Positions 8,106-16,286 of a stretch of DNA of 64,000 nt are shown here, piece after piece. The DNA is from Eubacterium sp. (GTDB lineage: Bacteria; Bacillota; Clostridia; Lachnospirales; Lachnospiraceae). The notes beneath the pieces are model-generated. The model did not search any database. It saw nothing but the letters and a program-made list of their open reading frames with translations, and had not been told where the DNA came from. A program made the position numbers and the translations under genes. Location of the stretch: positions 20,475 through 84,474 of the forward strand of contig JAFOIV010000082.1 of assembly GCA_017420535.1 (NCBI GenBank). Direction: 5' to 3'. How positions within the stretch are numbered: the stretch's first letter is position 1; each line of letters begins with the position of its first letter.

Positions 8106-8966
8106 ATGTTTGAGAATAAAACAATAAAACGATTGGAAGAAATGCTGGATTCTGCCGTAAATGGTACATTTGTGGAAAACAGTTATGATGAGACCAGGCT
8201 GTCCAGGCTGGAGTCAAAATGGAAAGAGTTTTTGGGAAGCTCAGTCTTATCCAATATTAATTTAGAAGAGGAGCGTCACAGGTTAGAGGAGTTTATATCC
8301 GATATTTCTCACCAGACTAAGACGCCAATGACAAATATTAAGATGTATACCGAGCTGCTTTTAGAGGAGGCAGGATCAGGGGAAAATGTATCACTTGATA
8401 AGATAACGCGTTACGCTGAATTGATAAACAGGCAAAATTTAAGACTTCAGTTCCTTATTGATTCACTTACGAAACTGTCTAGGCTTGAGAGTGGAACTCT
8501 TGAAGTTGTTGGACAGGATAATGAAGTCGATACGCTGATAGAAGCGGCAATATCTTCAGTTGCTGCAAAAGTGGAGATGAAGAATATTGAGATAGAACAT
8601 ATCAGAGCAAAAGACGTTACAGCATCATTTGATATGAAATGGACCACTGAGGCACTTTCTAATGTCATTGATAACGCAGTTAAGTATTCGCCGGAAAAAG
8701 GCAGGATAAAAGTTTTTACAGAAACTTATGATATGTATCAGGCTATACATGTTATAGATAATGGTGCGGGTATTTCGGAAGAGGATATGGCCAAGATCTT
8801 TGGAAGATTTTACAGGGGAAGTGAAGTACAGCAGGAAGAAGGCGTTGGGATCGGGCTTTATCTTACAAGAGAGATACTTGCTAAAGAAGACGGTTATATA
8901 AAGGTAGTACCTAATAATAAAAGAGATGGCGGCGAACTCGTCATGTACCTAAAAAGGTTAACATAA
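8106..8966 (+). CDS. Sensor histidine kinase without membrane segments
   Basis: A 286-residue kinase made almost only of the catalytic core. The dimerisation/phospho-acceptor helix has SDISHQTKTPMTNI (His ~69), then N-box NVIDNAVKYSP, D/G1 box VIDNGAGISEED, F-box FGRFYRG and G2 box GVGIGLYLTREI. No transmembrane helix or sensor domain is present; the ~60 N-terminal residues look helical and charged. It may sense through the adjacent ABC exporter, as Bce-type kinases do, or be N-terminally truncated relative to family members. Its last codons (RLT, stop) lie inside palindrome copy 4, which supplies the stop codon. Confidence 0.9.
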   Translation: MFENKTIKRLEEMLDSAVNGTFVENSYDETRLSRLESKWKEFLGSSVLSNINLEEERHRLEEFISDISHQTKTPMTNIKMYTELLLEEAGSGENVSLDKITRYAELINRQNLRLQFLIDSLTKLSRLESGTLEVVGQDNEVDTLIEAAISSVAAKVEMKNIEIEHIRAKDVTASFDMKWTTEALSNVIDNAVKYSPEKGRIKVFTETYDMYQAIHVIDNGAGISEEDMAKIFGRFYRGSEVQQEEGVGIGLYLTREILAKEDGYIKVVPNNKRDGGELVMYLKRLT

Positions 8967-9017
8967 AAATGGACCATAGTCCCGGGGGCTATGGTCCATT
9001 TTTATGTCAACCTTTTA
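8951..9017. repeat. Palindromic repeat, copy 4, overlapping the kinase stop codon
   Basis: AAAAGGTTAACATAAAAATG on the left pairs with CATTTTTATGTCAACCTTTT on the right. The inner arms are GGACCATAG and CTATGGTCC around TCCCGGGGG. This is the best conserved CAT/ATG-type copy, about 65 bases end to end. It overlaps the last 15 bases of the kinase gene, so the kinase C-terminus is written by the repeat. It separates the two-component genes from the ABC genes. Confidence 0.93.
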
Positions 9018-9123
9018 AAAGATTTCAAAAGTGAAAGAATTGAGAAATAATCTGGTAAGAATCCTATGATATAGTATTTACAAACCAAAAGGAACAATCA
9101 GTATTTAACGGGAGGCTAATTAG

Positions 9124-9789
9124 ATGTGCATTTTAAAAGCAACTGAATTAAAGAAATATTATGGCGAGGGAGAGACTCAGGTGAAGGCGCTTGACGGCGT
9201 TTCCCTTGAGGTAAATAGAGGTGAATTTGTTTGTATCATAGGAACCAGTGGAAGTGGAAAATCAACGCTTCTTCATATGCTTGGGGGACTTGATAATCCT
9301 TCTTCTGGAAATGTGATCATTGATGATACTGATATATCGAAGTTAAAAGGCGATAACCTTTGTATATTTAGAAGAAGAAAAATAGGTTTTATATTTCAGA
9401 GTTTTAATCTGGTTCCATCCATTTCAGTTTATGACAATATCATTCTTCCGATTCAGCTGGATGGAAAGAAAATAGATAGGGAATTTGTGGGTAAAGTAAT
9501 TGATACTTTGGGATTAAAAGATAAGTTGGATAGAATCCCTTCTAAGCTTTCCGGAGGACAACAGCAGAGAGTTGCAATAGCAAGAGCTCTTGCTTCAAAG
9601 CCGGCGATAATACTTGCAGATGAGCCGACTGGAAATCTGGATAGTAAAACAAGTCAGGATGTTCTGGGACTTTTAAAGACAACAGGTAAGAAGTTCAACC
9701 AAACAATCGTTATGATCACACATAATGATGAGATAGCGCAAATGGCTGATAGAACGATAAGAATTGAAGATGGACACATTGTAAGATAA
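9124..9789 (+). CDS. ABC transporter ATP-binding protein, MacB/LolD/BceA type
   Basis: A 221-residue ATPase with every motif intact: Walker A GTSGSGKST, Q-loop FQSFNLVPS, signature LSGGQQQRVAIARAL, Walker B IILADEPTGNLDS, and switch His in MITHNDE. The PTGNLDS form and the FNLVP Q-loop are typical of the type VII (MacB/BceA/LolD) exporters. ATG 9124 follows GGGAGG at 9110-9115. The permease starts 11 bases after its stop, so the two are translated together and form one complex at the cytoplasmic membrane. Function is likely peptide or lipid-targeting antibiotic resistance; this is inference. Confidence 0.95.
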   Translation: MCILKATELKKYYGEGETQVKALDGVSLEVNRGEFVCIIGTSGSGKSTLLHMLGGLDNPSSGNVIIDDTDISKLKGDNLCIFRRRKIGFIFQSFNLVPSISVYDNIILPIQLDGKKIDREFVGKVIDTLGLKDKLDRIPSKLSGGQQQRVAIARALASKPAIILADEPTGNLDSKTSQDVLGLLKTTGKKFNQTIVMITHNDEIAQMADRTIRIEDGHIVR

Positions 9790-9800
9790 AGAAAAAGGAA

Positions 9801-12401
9801 ATGAAAAAAATGCAGAAAGTAAAAAATAAAAAAGCTGTATCGAAGCTTGCTCTTAGCGGAATCAAATCAAATAAAAAGAAATATATAGTATTAGTAGCAG
9901 CGGTAATTCTCACAACCCTTCTATTTTCATCACTTTTTACAGTTGGAGGAAGTTTAATAGCGGAAACTCAGATTTCTACCATGAGACAGATTGGAACAAC
10001 CTATCATGCGGGATTTAAAAACTTAAGTCAGAGTGAGTATGAAAAAGTAAAGGACGACCCATATGCTAAGAATATGTCATATTGTATTACGGTGGGATAT
10101 TTATCGGATGACAAGTTAAATAAGTTACCTACTGAGGTTTATTATGCAGAAGCCTTGAATGCAAAGAAATGTTTCTGTTATCCAGAAGTTGGAAGTCTTC
10201 CTGTTAAGGAAAATGAAATTGTGACCAGTGATCTTGTCCTTGAAAAACTGGGAGTTGAGGCTAAGGTCGGAAGTACATTTAAAATAAATCTTTTAATTGA
10301 CGATAAAGAAATCCAGCAGGAATTTACACTCAGTGGTTATTATCGTGGTGATAAGCTTGCAAAAGCTCAAACTGCACTTATCTCAAAGGACCTTCAGGAA
10401 AAGGTTGCACCTGTAAAGACCATCACTTTCCCTGAGAGAGAGGATAACAAAACGGCAGGTTTTATAAGTGTTTACTTTGATTTTAATAACAGTTTTAACA
10501 TTGAAGATAATGTTGTAGATCTGATCGAGAGAACAGGACTTAGAAATGATGTTGATTATGGTATAAATTATGCATACGCAGGATATGATATTGATCCATC
10601 AATGGTCATCATATGTGGAGTGATGCTGGTTACATTTTTTATTGCAGGATATCTTATCATTTATAATATCTTTGATATAAATATCGTTTCTGATATGCAG
10701 GAATATGGACTCCTTAAAACAATAGGAACAACAGGAAAACAGCTTAAGAAGATCGTTATGAAGAGAGCAAATGTCATCTCTATTATAGGAGTTCCTATCG
10801 GACTGCTTCTAGGAATCGGCGTAGGCACAGTAGTTCTTCCATTTATTTCAGATCAGATGAATACAATGACTGTTGGTAAGGGAGAGGTACATTTAAATAT
10901 CTGGATTATCATCGGAGCGGCATTATTTTCATATCTTACAGTAGTTATAAGCGCTTTAAGACCTTGCAGAAAGGCGGCGAAGGTATCACCGATAGAAACT
11001 CTTAAATACACAGAAGAGTCTGGAAATGATGCCAGGAGAGGAAAAAAGATTACTGTAGTTATCCTTTCATTATCGCTGGCGCTGGTTATTCTTAACAGTG
11101 TTATAGGATTAGTCAGCGGATTCGATGTAAACGAATTTGTTAAGAGTGATATAGTGGGTGATTTTAGCATTCAGGATGCATCTTTAGATAATATGGCGGC
11201 GTCATTTCATGAAACAGATTCTGTAGATTTAGATCTTATGGAAATGGTACAGAAACAACCTGGTGTAAAAGAAACAGGAAATATATATGTTTCTACATTT
11301 TGGCAGGAGTTTTCAGATGAGAGCTGGAATATTCTAGAGGATAACTTCTTTAAGGAAGAAGCAATAAAGGACTGTATCAATAGCTGTTATACAAGCGGAA
11401 GTTATGATTATGAAGCTTGTATGAATGATTATAGAAAGTCAAAAACCTTAGCAGGTAATACATATGGAATGGGAAAATTCGCTACTGGTAAGCTTAGTGT
11501 TGTGGAAACTATCGATGGCTCAGATAAGATTGATTGGGAGAAGTTTAATTCCGGAAACTATGTCCTTGCAACAAGATGGACTATGGACGGTCAGTTTTTT
11601 ATCAATATTGTTGAGCCGGGAGATAAGGTACAGATAAGAAGTCATGATCCAAAGTATGCCGAGATTACTGATGAGCCAGTCGAAACAGGAAGCAGAACTT
11701 CATATACAAGTTATGAAAATGCCCCGGTTAAAGAGTATGAAGTTTATGCAATAGTAGATATTCCTATTCCTATGAAATATCCAGTGTCAGAATTTATTGA
11801 ATTAAATTATATACTTCCTGAGAATGAATTTCTTTTGATGGAAGGAGATAAAGGGGCTATGAGAATGCTCGTTGATGTTGAAGATGATAAGGAAGAGTCA
11901 TTTGAAAAATGGATCGCAGAATATACATCTTCTGAAGATCCAAGCATGGACTATAGATCTAAGAAAAGTGTTACTGAGGAATATAAGTCTCTTAGCAATA
12001 CAATAGGGATAGTGGGGATAGTTCTTGCAGTTATACTTGGACTTATAGGTATCATGAATTTTGCTAATACAATGGTAACCTCTATAATCGTAAGAAGCAG
12101 AGAACTCGCGATGCTTGAAGCAGTTGGAATGACAGGACGTCAGCAGAGGCATAAGCTTATGAAGGAAGGCTTTACATATTTCCTGCTTACAATGATCGTA
12201 TCAGTAGTTATCTCATCTATCCTAAGTGTTACTGTTATAAGATTCTTGGCAAAGGAACTTGAAATGTTTGTATGGAGATTTACCCTCTTACCTTTAGTCT
12301 GCTGCCTTCCGATCATGTTAGGCCTTATAGTGATAATACCAGTTATCGCACATAATAGACTCAGCAAAAGAAGCGTCATCGACAGACTTCGTGTAGAATA
12401 A
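9801..12401 (+). CDS. FtsX-like ABC permease with large extracellular domains
   Basis: An 866-residue membrane protein. One TM helix near residues 30-52 is followed by an extracellular domain (~55-270), three TM helices with an FtsX-like core (~275-395, including YGLLKTIGTTGKQLKK), a second TM and an extracellular domain (~415-715), then three more TM helices (~720-850) with a matching RELAMLEAVGMTGRQ coupling motif. The duplicated FtsX layout with GTTGKQ and GMTGRQ coupling helices fits the 8-10 TM type VII permeases. It pairs with the ATPase directly upstream. Two-component neighbours suggest induction by its substrate. Confidence 0.93.
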   Translation: MKKMQKVKNKKAVSKLALSGIKSNKKKYIVLVAAVILTTLLFSSLFTVGGSLIAETQISTMRQIGTTYHAGFKNLSQSEYEKVKDDPYAKNMSYCITVGYLSDDKLNKLPTEVYYAEALNAKKCFCYPEVGSLPVKENEIVTSDLVLEKLGVEAKVGSTFKINLLIDDKEIQQEFTLSGYYRGDKLAKAQTALISKDLQEKVAPVKTITFPEREDNKTAGFISVYFDFNNSFNIEDNVVDLIERTGLRNDVDYGINYAYAGYDIDPSMVIICGVMLVTFFIAGYLIIYNIFDINIVSDMQEYGLLKTIGTTGKQLKKIVMKRANVISIIGVPIGLLLGIGVGTVVLPFISDQMNTMTVGKGEVHLNIWIIIGAALFSYLTVVISALRPCRKAAKVSPIETLKYTEESGNDARRGKKITVVILSLSLALVILNSVIGLVSGFDVNEFVKSDIVGDFSIQDASLDNMAASFHETDSVDLDLMEMVQKQPGVKETGNIYVSTFWQEFSDESWNILEDNFFKEEAIKDCINSCYTSGSYDYEACMNDYRKSKTLAGNTYGMGKFATGKLSVVETIDGSDKIDWEKFNSGNYVLATRWTMDGQFFINIVEPGDKVQIRSHDPKYAEITDEPVETGSRTSYTSYENAPVKEYEVYAIVDIPIPMKYPVSEFIELNYILPENEFLLMEGDKGAMRMLVDVEDDKEESFEKWIAEYTSSEDPSMDYRSKKSVTEEYKSLSNTIGIVGIVLAVILGLIGIMNFANTMVTSIIVRSRELAMLEAVGMTGRQQRHKLMKEGFTYFLLTMIVSVVISSILSVTVIRFLAKELEMFVWRFTLLPLVCCLPIMLGLIVIIPVIAHNRLSKRSVIDRLRVE

Positions 12402-12406
12402 TCCAC

Positions 12407-12463
12407 AAGTTAACATAAAAATGGACCACAGTCCCGGGGGCAGTGGTCCATTTTTATGTTAAC
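12407..12463. repeat. Palindromic repeat, copy 5
   Basis: GTTAACATAAAAATGGACCA on the left and the matching TGGTCCATTTTTATGTTAAC on the right are perfect outer arms of 20 bases. The inner part reads CACAGTCCC and GGGGGCAGTG, a CAC/GTG arm type with small mismatches. It lies 8 bases after the permease stop and is a strong bidirectional terminator candidate. Confidence 0.95.
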
Positions 12464-12480
12464 AACCACTTTTTATTAAA

Positions 12481-12515
12481 GTTGTTGTGGAGTAGAGATT
12501 GATGTTTTAAAATAG
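12481..12515 (+). repeat. Flanking repeat shared with 6663-6697
   Basis: Second copy of the GTTGTTGTGG...TTGATG..TTTAAAAT block, 17 bases after palindrome copy 5 (30 bases after copy 3 in the other case). It lies in the leader of the following hydrolase gene. Confidence 0.6.
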
Positions 12516-12571
12516 ATGTGTTAATGAAAAATGTACTAATCAATCATCTTTAAGGATTATGGGGGTAAAAA

Positions 12572-13708
12572 ATGAAAGAAAATGAATCTATGCTTGAAGA
12601 AAATAAAAAATCCAGGAAACCAAAAAAATCCAAGAAATCCAAAAAGAAGATAATTCTCATTATTCTACTTAGCATCATAGTTTTAATGGTAGCAGGCTGG
12701 TGGGCTTTTTGTGTTAAGCTCTATGAGGAAAATTTAAATACCAGTGCAGACAGCTATGAACCATTGATGCTTCGGGTGGAAGATTTTGAGGGATTAGAGT
12801 GTAAAGAGTATTCTTTCCCATCTAATAAGGGACAGCTTCTGGCTGGTTATTTATACAGCAATGGAGAAGATCAGCATGCAGTTATGGTCATAGCTCACGG
12901 ATTTGGTGGCGGCGGTCATAATTCCTACATGGATGTAGCGGATTACTTTGCTAAGAAAGGCTATTATGTCTTTGCATATGATGCCACAGCGATGGATAAG
13001 AGCGAGGGAAAAAGTTTAGGTGGTGTTCCTCAGGGCGTGATAGATCTTAGTTATGCCATTTCATTTGTAGAATCCTGTGACGATCTTTCTGATCTTCCAA
13101 TCGTTCTTTTCGGACATAGCTGGGGCGGATACTGTGTAAGCGCTGTTCTTACATATCATCCGGAAGTTAAGGCTGTTGTTGAATGTTCTGGTTTTAACAG
13201 CTCGCCAGATATGTTTGAATCAGGTGGAAAAGATCAGGCGGGAAGTATCATTTACGCGATGAGGCCTTTTATTGCAATCCATGAGCGCTGCAAATTTGGC
13301 AAATACGCTTCAAATACAGCCATGGACGGCTTTGACGCTACTGATGCTAGGGTGATGATAGTGCACAGCGCTGACGATAAGGTGATAGGAATTGAGTACG
13401 GATTAGATAAATATTATAAGAAATATAAGGATGATCCTCGTTTTACTTTCATCAGATTTGAAGATAAAGGGCATAACAGTATTTTAAATGATCCTGACAA
13501 TACTTACGAAGATGAATTAAATGCTGATTTTGACAAATGGCTCAAAACCCTTGATTATGATTATAATGCAAAAGAAAATAAAGAGCGTTTCAAAGAGGAT
13601 AAAGCTAACTATCTCATTAAAAATCTTGATCATTATAAATGGAGCCATAGGTTGGATGAAGGTTTGTGTGAGAAATTCCTGGATTTTTATGAGCAGGCCT
13701 TGCAGTAG
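12572..13708 (+). CDS. Membrane-anchored alpha/beta hydrolase
   Basis: A 378-residue protein. A very basic N-terminus (KKSRKPKKSKKSKKK) precedes one TM helix (~residues 26-46: IILIILLSIIVLMVAGWWAF), so the catalytic domain is probably outside the cell. The alpha/beta hydrolase core has the oxyanion loop HGFGGGGHNSYM, nucleophile elbow FGHSWGGYC (Ser ~190), acid in MIVHSADDKVIG and catalytic His in FEDKGHNSI. The substrate is unknown; relatives are annotated as lysophospholipase-like or cinnamoyl-ester hydrolase-like. ATG 12572 follows a run of G's (ATGGGGG). Confidence 0.88.
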   Translation: MKENESMLEENKKSRKPKKSKKSKKKIILIILLSIIVLMVAGWWAFCVKLYEENLNTSADSYEPLMLRVEDFEGLECKEYSFPSNKGQLLAGYLYSNGEDQHAVMVIAHGFGGGGHNSYMDVADYFAKKGYYVFAYDATAMDKSEGKSLGGVPQGVIDLSYAISFVESCDDLSDLPIVLFGHSWGGYCVSAVLTYHPEVKAVVECSGFNSSPDMFESGGKDQAGSIIYAMRPFIAIHERCKFGKYASNTAMDGFDATDARVMIVHSADDKVIGIEYGLDKYYKKYKDDPRFTFIRFEDKGHNSILNDPDNTYEDELNADFDKWLKTLDYDYNAKENKERFKEDKANYLIKNLDHYKWSHRLDEGLCEKFLDFYEQALQ

Positions 13709-13824
13709 CCTGGGTCAGAATTGGAATTTCGGTAAAACAATTAAGATTATATCAGGAGTAATGGAAATGGTGTATATTTTCATGATTCATGAGTTCGTTC
13801 TTCTTTATATGTAAGGAGGTTGCA

Positions 13825-14823
13825 ATGAATACTATAAATGTTTTTGATAATGGATTTAATATTAATGGAAATGATCTGATATTTCCGCTTTCTTATGACG
13901 AGATAAAGGATGTACTTGGTGAAGCCAGAGTTGTTAATGATGATGAAACTCATACTTCATATTGCTATGATGAGCTTGGAATAGAATTTGATGGCTCGAT
14001 TGAATATCTGCCTAATCTTAAGAGAAAAAAGGCATACAAGGATAAAGAGCATAATATCATTGCACTTACTTTATATGTGACAGGTGAAAAAATATATGGT
14101 TTTAAGGATTCAAAATGTGAAAAAATTTATGAGGGAAGTCTAACTGTATTAGGAGAAAAAATCAGTAAAGATAACACCTGGAAAGACATACTTGGTTATG
14201 GCTGCATGCCAATAATTAAGATTAATAGCAAAGAAAAAAGGAACATTTTTGTAAGCAGTACTATTTTAACGGAAGACGAAGAGCCATTTTATGACGGGGA
14301 CAGGCTTAAAAAAAATGTTATCATTTCGTTCCACCCTGAAAGACCAAAGAGCAAGGTGGACTATACTATAGTGACTCCGGATGAAGAATGCCTGGTGTTT
14401 GATACATTTAATTTTAAGCTCGCTGTAATAAATGAACTTATGTACAACCAGGATGTGCTCGAACCTTACTTTGACATTTATGATTACATGGCCTTTAAGA
14501 AAGGCAAATGGAACCTTGAAACGGATAAGAATATCAGGGCGGCAGTTAACTATTTTAAAGAATTACCAATTCCTGCGCGCCTGGCAGATTTTGTGACTGA
14601 GATAAATATGGATGGGGCTGATGAAATCTATATGAACATAGCTCCTGAGTGGGATGGAAGAGACGAGAGATTTGATTTTAACAGCCTTACAGAGTCTGAA
14701 ATAAAACAATTCAAAAATCTTAAAAAGATGGTCATCTTTGGAAATGATAAAGATGCTGAAAAGTTACAGAAGATCTGCGGACCATTTGGAATAACAGTTG
14801 AGCCACTGGCTACGATTGGATAA
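13825..14823 (+). CDS. DUF6892 protein (with N-terminal DUF7738-like domain)
   Basis: A 332-residue acidic soluble protein. The N-terminal ~100 residues (NGFNINGNDLIFPLSYDEIK, then VLGEARVV..YCYDELGIEF) resemble the small domain I recall as DUF7738, which describes a conditional beta-rich fold. The C-terminal ~200 residues, from FDTFNFKLAVINELMYNQ, match the partial protein at the left edge. The family occurs in Clostridia next to immunity-like genes; no function is proven. ATG 13825 is chosen over 13789 because AAGGAGG (13813-13819) precedes it. A decayed GGACC palindrome follows 24 bases after the stop. Confidence 0.75.
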   Translation: MNTINVFDNGFNINGNDLIFPLSYDEIKDVLGEARVVNDDETHTSYCYDELGIEFDGSIEYLPNLKRKKAYKDKEHNIIALTLYVTGEKIYGFKDSKCEKIYEGSLTVLGEKISKDNTWKDILGYGCMPIIKINSKEKRNIFVSSTILTEDEEPFYDGDRLKKNVIISFHPERPKSKVDYTIVTPDEECLVFDTFNFKLAVINELMYNQDVLEPYFDIYDYMAFKKGKWNLETDKNIRAAVNYFKELPIPARLADFVTEINMDGADEIYMNIAPEWDGRDERFDFNSLTESEIKQFKNLKKMVIFGNDKDAEKLQKICGPFGITVEPLATIG

Positions 14824-14846
14824 AAAATTGTTGGATAAGGCGTAGA

Positions 14847-14890
14847 AAATGGTCCACCCCATGGTCCACATTTTGAGACTGTGGCCCGGT
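14847..14890. repeat. Decayed palindromic repeat, copy 6 (degenerate)
   Basis: AAAATGGTCCACCCCATGGTCCACATTTT followed by GAGACTGTGGCCCGG contains the GGTCCA arm twice and a partial opposite arm. It lies where intact copies lie, just after a stop codon. It looks like a scrambled member of the family. Confidence 0.55.
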
Positions 14891-14926
14891 CTAAAGTGAT
14901 GATAGATTATGTGATAAGGAGAATAT

Positions 14927-15595
14927 ATGAAATCTGGTGAAAGAGTTGTAAATGATCATGGCATAAGAGAAATAGTTGAGATTATTCTAAATGTCATTAT
15001 CCTTGTTTTGGTGGGAGTGGGTTCTGTAAAGACGTTTTTTAATAATGATAATAATTCAGCCCTTTTGTCGATAGGATTATCAAATCTTAAATACTTTACG
15101 GTTTTATCAAATATTTATTGTGGAATAATAGCTGCGGTAAGAATTTGCTTTTATTTCTTAAACAAAAAAATGCCTATGGTTTTAAAATTATCAGCGGCTG
15201 CCTCAGTAGGACTTACCTTCCTTACTGTTGCGGCTTTTTTGGCACCATTGTATCCAAATCATAATTTCTATCAAGGAGCAAATCTCTATTTTCACCTGAT
15301 TGTTCCGCTTATTGCTATGCTGGAATTTGTCATTTTAAGGAATGAAGAAAAAATACCTTTCAGATATACACTTGTTTCAGCTGCATTTTCGATTATATAT
15401 GGAATGGTATATCTATTAAATAATCTGATAAACGGTGTAGGACAGTGGCCTGATAGCAACGATTGGTATGGGTTCCTAAACTGGGGATATCCGGTGGGTA
15501 TAGCAATATTTGCCGTTATAGTGTTACTTAATTGGCTAATAGCGGTGATTCTTAGATTTTTAAATCATATACTAAACAAGCCTAATAAAAAATGA
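14927..15595 (+). CDS. Six-TM membrane protein, Pr6Pr-like
   Basis: A 222-residue integral membrane protein with six hydrophobic helices (about residues 14-35, 52-73, 86-104, 116-135, 143-163 and 187-209). LKYFTVLSNIYCGI, the NLYFHLIVPLIAMLEF helix and a WYGFLNWG loop before the last helix resemble the Pr6Pr (FAR-17a/AIG1-like) family. The role is unknown. ATG 14927 is preceded by AAGGAG. Palindrome copy 7 follows 13 bases after the stop. Confidence 0.7.
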   Translation: MKSGERVVNDHGIREIVEIILNVIILVLVGVGSVKTFFNNDNNSALLSIGLSNLKYFTVLSNIYCGIIAAVRICFYFLNKKMPMVLKLSAAASVGLTFLTVAAFLAPLYPNHNFYQGANLYFHLIVPLIAMLEFVILRNEEKIPFRYTLVSAAFSIIYGMVYLLNNLINGVGQWPDSNDWYGFLNWGYPVGIAIFAVIVLLNWLIAVILRFLNHILNKPNKK

Positions 15596-15608
15596 AACGG
15601 ACCATTTT

Positions 15609-15671
15609 GGTTAACATAAAAATGGACCATAGTCCCGGGGGCAGTGGTCCATTTCGGGGGCAGTGGTCCAT
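15609..15671. repeat. Palindromic repeat, copy 7, hybrid with duplicated right arm
   Basis: GGTTAACATAAAAATGGACC, left inner arm CATAGTCCC, right inner arm GGGGGCAGTGG: a left half of the CAT type joined to a right half of the GTG type. The right arm (CGGGGGCAGTGGTCCAT) is then repeated with a 19-base period, and the terminal TTTTTATGTTAAC is missing, as in copy 2. Confidence 0.92.
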
Positions 15672-15703
15672 CTTAAATATAAAATTTTTGGGAGGATGAG
15701 AAA

Positions 15704-16204
15704 ATGTTAGATGCTACATTTGGAGAAGTTGAATATGAAGAAGGCTATGCATATATAGGACACAAGGATTTGTTGTTTGGTGGAAAAGAACAATCTGTGG
15801 AAATATTAATTATGTGCGATGATGACGAGGAGGAGATCAGCCAGTTTCATCGTGATGCATTTGAAGCATTATTGCATGGGTGGGACGAGATAAAACATAA
15901 GATTGCTGATGCAATACTTGACTATTACAACAGTGAAGAAAAGGGCTCATATGGTCCGGATGATGAGGAAGAATTCAAATCATGGTGACCAGATATTGAT
16001 AGTGAGGACGAATTAGTAAAAATGATTCATTTAGAGTCTATTGTTATTGAGTCAGAATATGTCATGGAATCTAAAGGTGACAATCCACTCTATATTTTGT
16101 TCAGCCGTGACTGGGGTGGCGAGGATACGGAAGAAAATGGCGTCGCTGTACTAATAGAAGACGGAGAAGTAACCGAGGTAGGTTATAAAGATATAGCGTT
16201 TTAA
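15704..16204 (+). pseudogene. DUF6985-like protein interrupted by an in-frame TGA
   Basis: ATG 15704 (GGGAGGA just upstream) opens a 94-residue acidic frame ending SYGPDDEEEFKSW and TGA at 15986-15988. The same frame continues without another stop for 71 codons as PDIDSEDELVKMIHLESIVI, then LFSRDWGGEDTEENGVAVLI and VGYKDIAF, to TAA at 16202-16204. That matches the C-terminal part of the family I recall as DUF6985 (conserved WP.I.S.E.L, then a W.(E)..G.(A)V pattern and a G..D.AF end). A TGG to TGA change in a WW or WP pair would explain it. A short restart at ATG 16022 is possible but has a poor ribosome site. Confidence 0.75.
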
Positions 16205-16286
16205 ATATGGATGTTACATTTGCAGTGTTAGATGATGCGATTCTAAAAATTGGAGAGGATACTCTTAAAGAGATAAGGAAGAAAAA

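Noticed and set aside
1439-15671. Integron attC sites
   Set aside because: Palindromes after stop codons resemble attC placement, but the ends read GTTAAC on both sides and do not fit the RYYYAAC/GTTRRRY boxes, there is no unpaired extrahelical base pattern, and no IntI-like integrase is in the window.
15986-15988. UGA recoding (stop-to-Trp) in this genome
   Set aside because: Many intact genes here end in TGA and no other gene reads through TGA, so a point mutation is the simpler cause.
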